Of a stretch of 64,000 bases of DNA, positions 31,304-39,049 are shown one piece after another. Origin of the DNA: Ruminococcus flavefaciens FD-1 (GTDB lineage Bacteria > Bacillota > Clostridia > Oscillospirales > Ruminococcaceae); contig ACOK01000116.1 in NCBI GenBank assembly GCA_000174895.1, positions 62,001-126,000 on the forward strand, given 5' to 3'. Each line of letters opens with the position of its first letter. Within the stretch, counting starts at the first letter, position 1. Below the pieces are notes generated by a model. That model saw only the letters and a program-made list of their open reading frames with translations. It was not told the DNA's origin and made no database searches. Position numbers and translations under genes: made by a program.

Positions 31304-33511
31304 TCATCTACCTCCCCGTGATGTGGCTTCCTCTATTTCATCCACTACATCATCAAGCTTATCACCCAGTTTATCAACACCATTACTGAGGATGTTGCCC
31401 TCTGGATGGAATTCATGACCGTTTTGCATTGCTGTGTCAAACGAGATATCGTTGTTACTTATAGCAACAGTTGATTCAACATTGTTACTTAAAATACCGT
31501 GTTCGCTAACAAATTCGGTTGCCTTTTCAGCTGACACTTCATAGAATTTATCAACCTTTGAGTCATATCCTGAGTCATGGAATAAATAATAATGATTGTC
31601 TTTTGAAAGAAGATATTCATCATTATCCCATGATTGATCTCCATTATTCTCATTTTGGGTATAGGATGATACAAGATAAGAATTATTTACAGTACCATTA
31701 TTATCATTTTTTATCAGTCCAGCAGCTATAAACTGTTCTCTTGTCATTTCCTTAACAACACCGTAATTAGCTATATGCTCGTTGCTACTTGTAACAACGA
31801 TCTCATCAGCTTTTTCCATGATAGTAACTGCATCGCTTTCAGGAATACCATATTCTTTTGAAATTGTTTCAATTGCCTTATCACGATCAGATGCTGATAC
31901 AACCACTCTTTTATTTCCACTGATTAAAGCTATATTGGCATCCTTGGTCTGCTCAATGGCGATAACCGGTTCAGCATTTTGCAGTTCAGCTTTACGGTAC
32001 ACACTCTTAGCCATATCCTTTGCTGCTGATTCAGGAACTCCCTGAGATATGTACATCTCTTTCAGTTCTTCGATAGCAGCTTTCTTATTTGAAAAAGAAA
32101 GGACAAGCTGCTGCATCTGAGGAACGCTATGCTGCTGTCCATTCTGATCTGTTTCGGTAGATAAAGCTGTACTTCTGATTTTAAAATGGTCTATGCCTTT
32201 TCTTTCTATCTCAGTTGATATGCTGTCAATAGGCTGTGCCTTTGCAAATGTGTTTCCGGCTTCATCGGTACGAAGCATCCCTGAAACAACTGCTGGATCT
32301 GACATATCAAATGCTTCTTTTGTAAATGATGCATCATGTACGTGAAGATCTTCATTGTTTCCGAATACTTTCCTGTATTGTGCGTTTACCTTTGAAACGT
32401 GTTCAGCCTTTGCTATAAGTGCGTTCAGTTCCTTGATATCAGTTATACCAAGCTGCTTTTTAAGGATATCACGCATTATAGCTTTAGTTTGACGTGGAGG
32501 ATTCAGGATAGCAAAGCTTCCATCATCCTTTTGGAAAACTATTCTTGATACTCCATCTTCTTTCGGAGTAACATAATAGCAATCATACGCTTTTGCAAGT
32601 ATATTTTCGTCTTTCCATGATACCTTTGATACATAAGAAAAATTCGATTTTACATCATCACTGAAATACTTTGTCTTTTCTTCCCCGGTAAGCATTTCTT
32701 TTCCGAATTTTTGTGCTGCGATATTAGCCTTATTTTTATCGTAACCGAATTGCTTTTCTAATTCTCGGGAAATAGACTTCTTATCAGGATTTTCATCAAA
32801 TGTATGGGTCCTTCCTGATATCTTGTCTCTGATAATAAAGAAACCTTTTTCGTCTTTGTCGAACTCAATATTGCTTTCAACTTCCTGAGCCTTACGCACG
32901 AATTCTGAGCGAGCTATTTCGATAGCTTTTGCATCCCTTGATTCATACATTGCAAAGAACTCACCATCTTTTGTCTGAGCAAACTGAGCTGAAAGATCAT
33001 GCTGTTTCAGTTCTGCATTGATAAAAGGAATCTCCCATTCCTTGCATTTGAAGTTTGACAGCTCCTGCGGTCTTGTCGCAAGTTTTTCCTTGTCAAGCTC
33101 CAGCAAGCATTTTTTATATAGAGGAAGATCACTTTTTCTTATACTTGCATATATATTATCTTTACCTTTTTCATTTCGGAATGCAATAGGTATACCATAG
33201 CTCTTAGCCTTTGAGTTGATATACTGCATATCATCCTTTGTCATACCGATTTCTGATGTTACAAGCTGTTCGCCTGTCTCACGGCAATGAGACATTAAAT
33301 CCTTTATCTGGACTTTTCCGCCTTTCAGTTCTGTGATTTCCTTGTTAGTAACATCTGTTTTCTGTCTGCGCTTTTCTCTGTCAAGTTCTGCCATATAGTG
33401 AAGAAACTTAAATATGGCTTCAATAACAGAAGTTGTTACGTGTGCAGCTTCCTCTACAGCTGTTGTTGAGACTTGAACAACAGCTCCGGCAATATCATCG
33501 CCCATATTCAT
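31304..33511 (-). CDS. PcfB-like (DUF3801) large conjugation protein
   Basis: 735 residues from the ATG at 33511 (GGAGGTGATATAT upstream). The N-terminal 130 residues (GAVVQVSTTAVEEAAHVTT, GGKVQIKDLMS, MTKDDMQYINSKAKSYGIPI) match DUF3801/PcfB, a partner of the coupling protein and relaxase. The rest holds several repeats of a similar alpha/beta unit, e.g. AIETISKEYGIPESDAVTIM. Sites 14 and 15 are read in frame. First gene of the transfer operon, after a terminator at 33536. Confidence 0.75.
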   Translation of the reverse strand: MNMGDDIAGAVVQVSTTAVEEAAHVTTSVIEAIFKFLHYMAELDREKRRQKTDVTNKEITELKGGKVQIKDLMSHCRETGEQLVTSEIGMTKDDMQYINSKAKSYGIPIAFRNEKGKDNIYASIRKSDLPLYKKCLLELDKEKLATRPQELSNFKCKEWEIPFINAELKQHDLSAQFAQTKDGEFFAMYESRDAKAIEIARSEFVRKAQEVESNIEFDKDEKGFFIIRDKISGRTHTFDENPDKKSISRELEKQFGYDKNKANIAAQKFGKEMLTGEEKTKYFSDDVKSNFSYVSKVSWKDENILAKAYDCYYVTPKEDGVSRIVFQKDDGSFAILNPPRQTKAIMRDILKKQLGITDIKELNALIAKAEHVSKVNAQYRKVFGNNEDLHVHDASFTKEAFDMSDPAVVSGMLRTDEAGNTFAKAQPIDSISTEIERKGIDHFKIRSTALSTETDQNGQQHSVPQMQQLVLSFSNKKAAIEELKEMYISQGVPESAAKDMAKSVYRKAELQNAEPVIAIEQTKDANIALISGNKRVVVSASDRDKAIETISKEYGIPESDAVTIMEKADEIVVTSSNEHIANYGVVKEMTREQFIAAGLIKNDNNGTVNNSYLVSSYTQNENNGDQSWDNDEYLLSKDNHYYLFHDSGYDSKVDKFYEVSAEKATEFVSEHGILSNNVESTVAISNNDISFDTAMQNGHEFHPEGNILSNGVDKLGDKLDDVVDEIEEATSRGGR
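31451..31468 (+). repeat. 18-bp palindromic ICE site 14, in coding sequence
   Basis: GTTGTTACTTATAGCAAC, one arm mismatch; reads VAISNN in the PcfB-like protein (residues 682-687). Confidence 0.7.
31781..31798 (+). repeat. 18-bp palindromic ICE site 15, in coding sequence
   Basis: GTTGCTACTTGTAACAAC; reads VVTSSN in the PcfB-like protein (residues 572-577). Confidence 0.87.
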
Positions 33512-33535
33512 ATATATCACCTCCGAGTGGATATA

Positions 33536-33566
33536 AAAAAGGCTTTAGTTTAATTACTAAAGCCTT
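33536..33566 (-). terminator. Terminator between ssb unit and transfer operon
   Basis: GGCTTTAGT (33541-33549) pairs with ACTAAAGCC (33556-33564); on the minus strand it is followed by TTTTTT. Confidence 0.8.
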
Positions 33567-33590
33567 ATATAATATGTATTCAATTGTTAT

Positions 33591-33830
33591 TTATTTCTGC
33601 TCATTCTCTTTTGCTTCTTTTGTCTTTCCAATACTACGAACAATAATACCTATCAGAAAACATAATAGACCACCTACGGTGATGAAAAAGAATTTATCAT
33701 TAATAAATCGACCAAGTGGGGATGAGTCACCAGCAACGAAGATGAACAAGACAGCCATAGCTAATATTACGCCTACAACCAAAAAAAGCGAACCAACGTC
33801 TTTGATTTGTTTGCCCATATTGCTTTTCAT
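33591..33830 (-). CDS. Hypothetical two-helix membrane protein, 79 aa
   Basis: Two hydrophobic helices (about 12-33 and 47-66) and a charged tail. AAGGAGGTATTCAA precedes the ATG. Last gene before the terminator at 33536. No family recognised. Confidence 0.65.
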   Translation of the reverse strand: MKSNMGKQIKDVGSLFLVVGVILAMAVLFIFVAGDSSPLGRFINDKFFFITVGGLLCFLIGIIVRSIGKTKEAKENEQK

Positions 33831-33902
33831 TTGAATACCTCCTTGAAAATATAATGTAAAAAAATTATATCATATCATCACCGTAAAGTCAAGTATTAAG
33901 CT

Positions 33903-34301
33903 TCAGAAAGGAGAATCCTCAGATACTATCTCATCAAACTCCGCCGGGAAATTCCTGTCAGGTTCATCAGCTTTATCTGAGGACGGATTGTTGTATCCGG
34001 CAAATTCTACGCTTTCAACTTTAACGTACTTGTAGTAGCGTTTTTCACCGTTTTTCTCATAGGTTTCACTTTTGTTCTTGCCTATTACAGCAATTCGGCT
34101 TCCTTTCTTGAAATACCTGCTTACGTATTCCGCAGTTGATCGCCATGCTGTACAGTCAATGAAGTCAACATCTCTTTTGCCGTCTTTATTAATGTAGTCC
34201 TCCGGTACGGCTACAGTGAAGCGACACTTTGAAATGCCGCTTTCTGTTTTACGCAGTTCGGGATCAGCAGTTAATCTGCCCATCAGAATTACCTTGTTCA
34301 T
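33903..34301 (-). CDS. ssb: Single-stranded DNA-binding protein
   Basis: 132 residues with the OB fold of SSB: MNKVILMGRLTADPELRKTESG, KCRFTVAVPEDY, VDFIDCTAWRSTAEYVSRYFKKGSR and the acidic tail ending DSPF, which is the protein-interaction tip. It protects transferred or replicating single strands. GGAGGTATTTATAT lies before the ATG. Confidence 0.95.
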   Translation of the reverse strand: MNKVILMGRLTADPELRKTESGISKCRFTVAVPEDYINKDGKRDVDFIDCTAWRSTAEYVSRYFKKGSRIAVIGKNKSETYEKNGEKRYYKYVKVESVEFAGYNNPSSDKADEPDRNFPAEFDEIVSEDSPF

Positions 34302-34331
34302 ATAAATACCTCCTGTTTTTATCTATTTTAC

Positions 34332-34349
34332 GTTGCTACTTGTAGCAAC
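34332..34349 (+). repeat. 18-bp palindromic ICE site 16, over a stop codon
   Basis: GTTGCTACTTGTAGCAAC. Read on the minus strand it supplies the last codons (SCYK) and the TAG stop of the 34336 gene. Confidence 0.88.
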
Positions 34350-34617
34350 TTTCCATGCCATAATCATTAATATCAATTGTCAATGCCCTTGCTACTTCTA
34401 TTATAATACGCTTCTGAGGAATAGTCATGAATATCTGATAGGGTATCTCATATCGTGTTTCATTATATCCATTGAAGCAAACCGTTGCTGAATCTTCATC
34501 GCTTACAATGCTTGCGAAAGATAATATTTTCAGATTTGCCTGTTTCTCTACCTCTTTTATTCCGTTTTTTACAGATTTCAGCACTTCCATGCCTTTTCTT
34601 CTTTCAATATCAGTCAT
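34336..34617 (-). CDS. Hypothetical protein, 93 aa
   Basis: Alpha/beta soluble protein (LKILSFASIVSDEDSATVCFNGYNETRYEIP). The palindromic repeat provides its C-terminus and stop. GGAGGGATAGTA precedes the ATG. No family recognised. Confidence 0.6.
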   Translation of the reverse strand: MTDIERRKGMEVLKSVKNGIKEVEKQANLKILSFASIVSDEDSATVCFNGYNETRYEIPYQIFMTIPQKRIIIEVARALTIDINDYGMESCYK

Positions 34618-34655
34618 TACTATCCCTCCTTGTAATTTAACGTTTATAACACCTC

Positions 34656-34673
34656 ATTGCTACTTGTAACAAC
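34656..34673 (+). repeat. 18-bp palindromic ICE site 17
   Basis: ATTGCTACTTGTAACAAC, first base deviating; 38 bp upstream of the 34336 gene's start. Confidence 0.78.
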
Positions 34674-34700
34674 GAAGAATCAGTGCATAAGCACTCTACG

Positions 34701-34728
34701 AAGCGTACCGAATCACTCCGGTACGCTT
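34701..34728. other. Perfect hairpin of unknown role
   Basis: AAGCGTACCG and CGGTACGCTT with an 8-nt loop, without a T-run, next to site 17. Confidence 0.5.
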
Positions 34729-34737
34729 GAACAATGC

Positions 34738-35460
34738 TCATTGTGTATTTTTATACTGCTCTATCATTTTCTGGAAATCATCTTTTTCTTCTTCTGGACT
34801 TGCTTCATATCATTGCTCATCTATAAACATTCCTTTTTCCGCTCTTTTCATGTCTAAGTCGGCATATAGTTTCTGATATTTAGTTTTTAGCACATTGTAC
34901 TTTTTCTTTTCAGTGATTCTTCCGATTAAACACGCTAAGATCCACAAGTTTATCAGGCAAGTGATTATCACTGCTATCACATTATGAAATTCCATATTTA
35001 AAAGTATTGATGCAATAATTACCATTGGGCAACCAAAGATATATAATACAAGGTCATCTTCCGGATCGTTAGGATCATAATTTATTTCATGCATTTCCGA
35101 ACTTTTTTGACTTCTTAAAGGCTTAATATCGTTTGTGATGCTCTCGACTTTCTCTGTTTCCGATTCGGATAACTCAAACCGTCTCCTGAAATCTTCTAAG
35201 GAGATTTCTAAAACAGAACCCTTCCTATCTACACACGACATGAAGCAGTCAGATCTGCATTTCTTTAATGTATCGTATGGGAGGATACCTATTGCAGTTT
35301 TATTCGCACCGCTTATGGCTACAAGATCGCCAACTTCATAAAAATCATCAGAAATATTAAACCGTTCCTTGACTGTGAACACATATGTATCGTTCAGAAA
35401 TGAAAAGTCAGGCATTTCTGAGATTATCCTTGAAGCAGGTTGTTCGCTTAATTTATACAT
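34738..35460 (-). CDS. Membrane protein of unknown function, with in-frame stop near the C-terminus
   Basis: The main frame (35460-34810) gives 216 residues. A cytoplasmic N-terminal domain includes YVFTVKERFNISDDFYEVGDLVAI, and two helices lie at about 143-185 (LYIFGCPMVIIASILL, VIAVIITCLINLWILACLIG). It ends FIDEQ at a TGA. The same frame continues for 23 acidic codons (YEASPEEEKDDFQKMIEQYK..) to a second stop at 34738. Either a recent nonsense change trimmed the tail or the TGA is read through. Confidence 0.6.
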
Positions 35461-35466
35461 TATTTT

Positions 35467-35739
35467 TTATCCTCCATTCCGAATAGTATCAGGGTAGTTC
35501 TGCAATGCATATTGTTTCAGAATAATAGGTATCATATCGTTAGTTGATATGTTACAACTATTGAGTTTATTATATGTAACTGTCAATTTGTGAAGAAGCT
35601 GCACTGATTCAGTTGGGGTTCTGTCACCGTCATATGACATACATTCACCGTCCCTGTCGATGACTAAGGATTCAACAGTGCAATAACCGTTCTCATTATT
35701 CTCACATTTTGTACAGTCACAAATCACTTCTACTATCAT
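35467..35739 (-). CDS. DUF1540-like cysteine-rich small protein, 90 aa
   Basis: Starts at the ATG at 35739 (AAAGGAG upstream). ICDCTKCENNENGYCTVESLVID (about 6-28) is a four-cysteine module as in DUF1540 proteins, probably metal-binding. The rest is unassigned. Confidence 0.55.
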   Translation of the reverse strand: MIVEVICDCTKCENNENGYCTVESLVIDRDGECMSYDGDRTPTESVQLLHKLTVTYNKLNSCNISTNDMIPIILKQYALQNYPDTIRNGG

Positions 35740-35833
35740 GTTTTTCTCCTTTGTTTTTTTCAAAACGCTCTTTCTTATCAAGAGAGCCGACAATAATAAC
35801 TGCAAGAACTATCTCCGATGTTGTATATTCCAT
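35717..35833 (-). CDS. Possible 38-aa membrane peptide
   Basis: ATG at 35833 follows AGGTGATACA. MEYTTSEIVLAVIIVGSLDK begins with a short hydrophobic helix, then a basic tail. Overlaps the next gene's start by 23 nt in another frame. Confidence 0.4.
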   Translation of the reverse strand: MEYTTSEIVLAVIIVGSLDKKERFEKNKGEKHDSRSDL

Positions 35834-35841
35834 TGTATCAC

Positions 35842-36111
35842 CTACTCATTATTCTTTTCTTTAAGTACCCTTTCCGCTTCTTTACCTATAACCCCTGTTA
35901 TATAGTTACCAATATAGCGATTGCAATCATCGCAATACGCTCTTCCAGAGTTTGTTGAGCTGAGAGAATTGTACATATCTGTATTATCGGCTTCATATCG
36001 TTCTTCGACAGTAAAATTCATACGATAAGTTATTGTTCCTCTTACTTGTTGTTTTTCATAGAATGAACCGAAGCCACAAAATGGACAACGATCTAAATCA
36101 TCAAATCTCAT
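35842..36111 (-). CDS. Zinc-ribbon protein, 89 aa
   Basis: RCPFCGFGS (about 8-16) and YCDDCNR (about 59-65) supply four zinc-binding cysteines. AAGGTGGTAAGACACT precedes the ATG. Function unknown. Confidence 0.6.
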   Translation of the reverse strand: MRFDDLDRCPFCGFGSFYEKQQVRGTITYRMNFTVEERYEADNTDMYNSLSSTNSGRAYCDDCNRYIGNYITGVIGKEAERVLKEKNNE

Positions 36112-36125
36112 AGTGTCTTACCACC

Positions 36126-36560
36126 TTATCCTTTATTCTTATTCACTTTCTTCGACTGTTCAACGAGCCATGAAATTACTTCTTCCTCACTCTTGAAATA
36201 GTCGTAAGGGCTGTATAAGTCTGCATGGCAAGTTTTTCCGTACATTCGGAAAGATTCTGTACCGACTACTGTAATAAAACCGCCTTTTGCCATTTTCTTG
36301 ACTTCTGCATTTGTGATGCCGAACTTCTTCTGCATTTCGTAAGAAGATACACCAACGGATGCAAGTTTGGCAAGTTCAGGATAGCCGATCTTTTCAGCAA
36401 GAGCGACAGCGATATCCTTTTTATACATTTTATCAGAAACATCTTCGATGCCATTTTCAAGCGCAAGCTCTATCAATCTGCTCTTATCAATGAAATTATG
36501 TGTTCCTCGATTCTGATCAATGAGCGTAATTATCAGTTCTTCTGGTGTTTTGTAATCCAT
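36126..36560 (-). CDS. Hypothetical helical protein, 144 aa
   Basis: Helix-rich. VSSYEMQKKFGITNAEVKKMAKGG (about 70-93) looks like a helix-turn-helix. Lies 11 bp after the 36572 gene; the palindrome GTGTGTCAC-C-GTGACACAC is in its leader. Confidence 0.6.
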   Translation of the reverse strand: MDYKTPEELIITLIDQNRGTHNFIDKSRLIELALENGIEDVSDKMYKKDIAVALAEKIGYPELAKLASVGVSSYEMQKKFGITNAEVKKMAKGGFITVVGTESFRMYGKTCHADLYSPYDYFKSEEEVISWLVEQSKKVNKNKG

Positions 36561-36571
36561 ATTATCTTCTC

Positions 36572-36883
36572 CTATTTCTCCTGTGTGTCACCGTGACACA
36601 CTTCACTTTCCTGACGGTACAAGCTTATATTCTGTTCCGTCAATTGGCTCTTATATGGTAAGCTATAAACAGTGAACAAACCCAATATTAATGAAAATAG
36701 TAGTGTTAATATGAAATAGCGAATTGAGTTTTTCTTTCTTTTGCCAAAATCCGAGTCTGCATTTTGCTGCTCCTCAAGCTCCTTAAAACACGCTCTCCAC
36801 ACTTTAAATAAATTGACGGTCATGAAAAAAGCTGAAATTATAGATATAATTATCCAAAATACAAATGAATCAATATTCATCAT
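36572..36883 (-). CDS. Hypothetical two-helix membrane protein, 103 aa
   Basis: Helices at about 5-27 and 53-74. Its last codons (EVCHGDTQEK) are read from a copy of the GTGTGTCAC palindrome. A second copy sits upstream of its start. Confidence 0.6.
   Translation of the reverse strand: MMNIDSFVFWIIISIISAFFMTVNLFKVWRACFKELEEQQNADSDFGKRKKNSIRYFILTLLFSLILGLFTVYSLPYKSQLTEQNISLYRQESEVCHGDTQEK
36583..36601. repeat. GTGTGTCAC palindrome, copy 1
   Basis: GTGTGTCAC-C-GTGACACAC, in the leader of the 36126 gene just before its AGGAGAAATAGGAG ribosome binding region. Confidence 0.75.
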
Positions 36884-36903
36884 TAAATCCTCCTATTTCT
36901 CCT

Positions 36904-36922
36904 GTGTGTCACCGTGACACAC
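36904..36922. repeat. GTGTGTCAC palindrome, copy 2
   Basis: Same 19 bp and same following AGGAGAAATAGGAG, upstream of the 36572 gene; about 35 bp are shared with copy 1. Confidence 0.75.
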
Positions 36923-36923
36923 T

Positions 36924-37190
36924 TCACTCCTTATTCTTATACGGGTTAACACTGTCCATTGCAAGCAACATAGCAAAGTACACTAATGTTGTCACCAAGG
37001 TTATTATTGAAATGCCATTATGGATAATGCAATTAAACTCGCCAAATAAGAACATAGCCAAAACCGTCATTCCTCGACATAGATCAATAAAACTATTTCC
37101 ACCTGCATAATGTGTTCTTTTCATCACAAGGATATATGCAATTCCTATCACTACGATGGTTATCATTGGTATAAACTGTAATATATTCAT
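36924..37190 (-). CDS. Hypothetical three-helix membrane protein, 88 aa
   Basis: Hydrophobic helices at about 4-22, 39-57 and 60-79. GGAGGATTAAAA precedes the ATG. No family recognised. Confidence 0.6.
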   Translation of the reverse strand: MNILQFIPMITIVVIGIAYILVMKRTHYAGGNSFIDLCRGMTVLAMFLFGEFNCIIHNGISIITLVTTLVYFAMLLAMDSVNPYKNKE

Positions 37191-37247
37191 TTTTAATCCT
37201 CCTGATTCTCATTCTAAAGTAAAGGGGAGAACAAGTCTCCCCTGATG

Positions 37248-38225
37248 TTAACGGTTATTATATTTTTTCTCGGCATCTGACTTGTCGAAAACGGACAGCA
37301 CCTTTATCATTCCGCCTAAGAGAGCGTTTTTCTGCTCAGTTGTGAAGCCTGCCCTTTCTGCTGCGAGTAGTGCATAACCTTTAATTGCCGACTCCCATTT
37401 TGTGAGATCTTCTTCTGATTCAGCGAGGTTGCTACTTGTAGCAACTTCTTCATCGTCAGGCTCATCTGTTGCGGTATCGTCTTTATCATCGAGACTATCA
37501 GACTGGTTGTTACTTGTAGCAACCTTTTTGCCTTTCTTCTTGTCAGCAGCTTTTTTCTTTAGTTCCTTTGGCTTAACCTCACTCAGATCAACAGTAGATG
37601 CTATTTCTTTCTGAGTTTCTTCATCAAGCTTTGCAATTTCATTGGCAGTACTTATTGAAAGTTCTCCGCTTGCAACTGCTTCTCTTATAGGCTCAACTGC
37701 ATTTTTGTCGATATTCTGCATTTTTCCTATTTGAGAAGCTGACACTCCAAGTGATGCTGCTAAATCATCACGAATTCTTCCATAGTATTCGCCCTTGTCT
37801 TTTCTTTCCTTTAAAATGCTGTCAATTGTCTCATAACACTTCCAAAGCTCCTGATCGGAGATTTGTCTTGCTGATACATTCATAAGAATAAGGTCAAGCA
37901 TTTTTTCATCTTCATCAGCATAGTTCTGTACAAGACAGGGGAGAACACGAACTATGTTCTCTCCCTTATCTAAAAGATACTGAACCGCAGCTCTGCGACG
38001 ATGTCCGCTTATAATTTCATATCCACCAGTTTCAAGCGGTCTTACAATAAGGTTGTCCTTGACGCCACCCTGACCGAGTATTGTCTGAGCGAACTGCTCT
38101 ATATTCTCTACTACAAAGAAATTATCATCCGACTCATGAAGTTCATCAATATCGATCATTTTTATATCGTTTGTACGTGTATTCGCAACAACTGCTTTCA
38201 GATTATCGAACATATTATTTTTCAT
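37248..38225 (-). CDS. parB: ParB/Spo0J-family partition protein of the ICE
   Basis: 325 residues. The N-terminal CTPase fold has GQGGVKDNLIVRPLE (about 50-64) and GHRRRAAVQYL (about 73-83, the GxRRxxA box). The HTH lies around DLAASLGVSASQIGKMQNID (about 151-170). A basic linker and disordered acidic part hold palindromic sites 18 and 19 in frame. A C-terminal dimer domain follows. It overlaps parA by 4 nt. It is the best candidate to bind the dispersed 18-bp palindromes. Confidence 0.9.
   Translation of the reverse strand: MKNNMFDNLKAVVANTRTNDIKMIDIDELHESDDNFFVVENIEQFAQTILGQGGVKDNLIVRPLETGGYEIISGHRRRAAVQYLLDKGENIVRVLPCLVQNYADEDEKMLDLILMNVSARQISDQELWKCYETIDSILKERKDKGEYYGRIRDDLAASLGVSASQIGKMQNIDKNAVEPIREAVASGELSISTANEIAKLDEETQKEIASTVDLSEVKPKELKKKAADKKKGKKVATSNNQSDSLDDKDDTATDEPDDEEVATSSNLAESEEDLTKWESAIKGYALLAAERAGFTTEQKNALLGGMIKVLSVFDKSDAEKKYNNR
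37428..37445 (+). repeat. 18-bp palindromic ICE site 18, in parB
   Basis: GTTGCTACTTGTAGCAAC; reads VATSSN at ParB residues 261-266. Confidence 0.88.
37506..37523 (+). repeat. 18-bp palindromic ICE site 19, in parB
   Basis: GTTGTTACTTGTAGCAAC; reads VATSNN at ParB residues 235-240. Confidence 0.87.
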
Positions 38226-38899
38226 GCTTCCACCTCCCTGAGAATCTCATCGGCAAGACTGTTATATGCATTGACTATCTTCCATGCTGTGCCGATCGGA
38301 GGAACATTTCTTTCAATAAAGTATGCTTCAATCGGAAGTCCGGCTTTCTGTGACTCACGAACTGTAGTCGAATATGGGATAACGGAATTCATAAGGCGGT
38401 TCTGGAGTACCTCACGGAACTGTTCAATAAGCTCCTTATCATTCTTAGCCTGATACATAGTAACAAAGATGCCGCCGAGTTTTGTTCCCTGATTATTGAT
38501 CTCGTCAGTAACCTTTTTGAGTCCCTGAATCTCAAATTCTCCAAGCATTGTAGGTACATATACTGTATCAACGTGCTTAATAATCAGCTTTACATCGTCA
38601 CTGAGAGCCGGAGGAAGGTCAAAAAGGATATAATCAAAGTCGTTGTTACAAGTAGCAACGTCAAGTGAAGTATATCTCTGCCATGTTGTATGCTTGATAC
38701 CTTCATATTCTGTATCAAGTATACCGTTTCCCGACTGATCTGAAAAGAAAAATGAAAAACAATTTTCCTGATTGTCACAGTCAACCACAAGTGTGCGCTT
38801 TCCATTTTTTGAGAAAGCATAAGCAAGATTGATGATAGATGTGGTCTTTGCCACACCGCCTTTGTTGTTGAAGATTCCGATTTTTTTCGTTGTTTTCAT
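38222..38899 (-). CDS. parA: ParA/Soj-family partition ATPase of the ICE
   Basis: 225 residues. Deviant Walker A FNNKGGVAKTTSIINLA (about 10-26), LVVDCDNQ (A' motif) and YILFDLPPAL (Walker B) identify a ParA. Small, without an N-terminal HTH, so autorepression by ParA itself is unlikely. Palindromic site 20 is read as VATCNN at residues 81-86, directly before the conserved DFDYILFD. With ParB it would keep the excised or replicating ICE from being lost. Confidence 0.92.
   Translation of the reverse strand: MKTTKKIGIFNNKGGVAKTTSIINLAYAFSKNGKRTLVVDCDNQENCFSFFFSDQSGNGILDTEYEGIKHTTWQRYTSLDVATCNNDFDYILFDLPPALSDDVKLIIKHVDTVYVPTMLGEFEIQGLKKVTDEINNQGTKLGGIFVTMYQAKNDKELIEQFREVLQNRLMNSVIPYSTTVRESQKAGLPIEAYFIERNVPPIGTAWKIVNAYNSLADEILREVEA
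38642..38659 (-). repeat. 18-bp palindromic ICE site 20, in parA
   Basis: GTTGTTACAAGTAGCAAC, reverse orientation relative to most copies; reads VATCNN in the parA frame. Confidence 0.87.
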
Positions 38900-38966
38900 A
38901 GTTTACCTACTTTCCGCTCCTGAGAGCTGTCTTATTTTCACCTACTTACGAATAAGCATAGAAAAA

Positions 38967-38994
38967 GGACGGCAAGTAGGCTAACCGTCCTTCA
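38967..38994. terminator. Hairpin between parA and int
   Basis: AAGGACGG and CCGTCCTT with a 12-nt loop. It lies in the leader of parA and after nothing on the plus strand; may be a regulatory hairpin rather than a terminator. Confidence 0.4.
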
Positions 38995-39049
38995 GCGTTT
39001 GCAACCGCTGTCCTATGCTATTTATATCAACTCCGTCATGGAGTAGATA

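Noticed and set aside
31481..31498. Further palindrome half site ATTGTTACTTAAAATACC
   Set aside because: Only the left arm matches; the right arm is lost.
4855..38659. CRISPR array as explanation of the repeated palindromes
   Set aside because: Spacing is irregular from tens of bases to kilobases, many copies are within genes, and no cas gene is present.
4855..38659. Canonical Firmicutes parS as explanation
   Set aside because: The chromosomal parS consensus is TGTTNCACGTGAAACA; these sites differ, so only an element-specific ParB could be meant.
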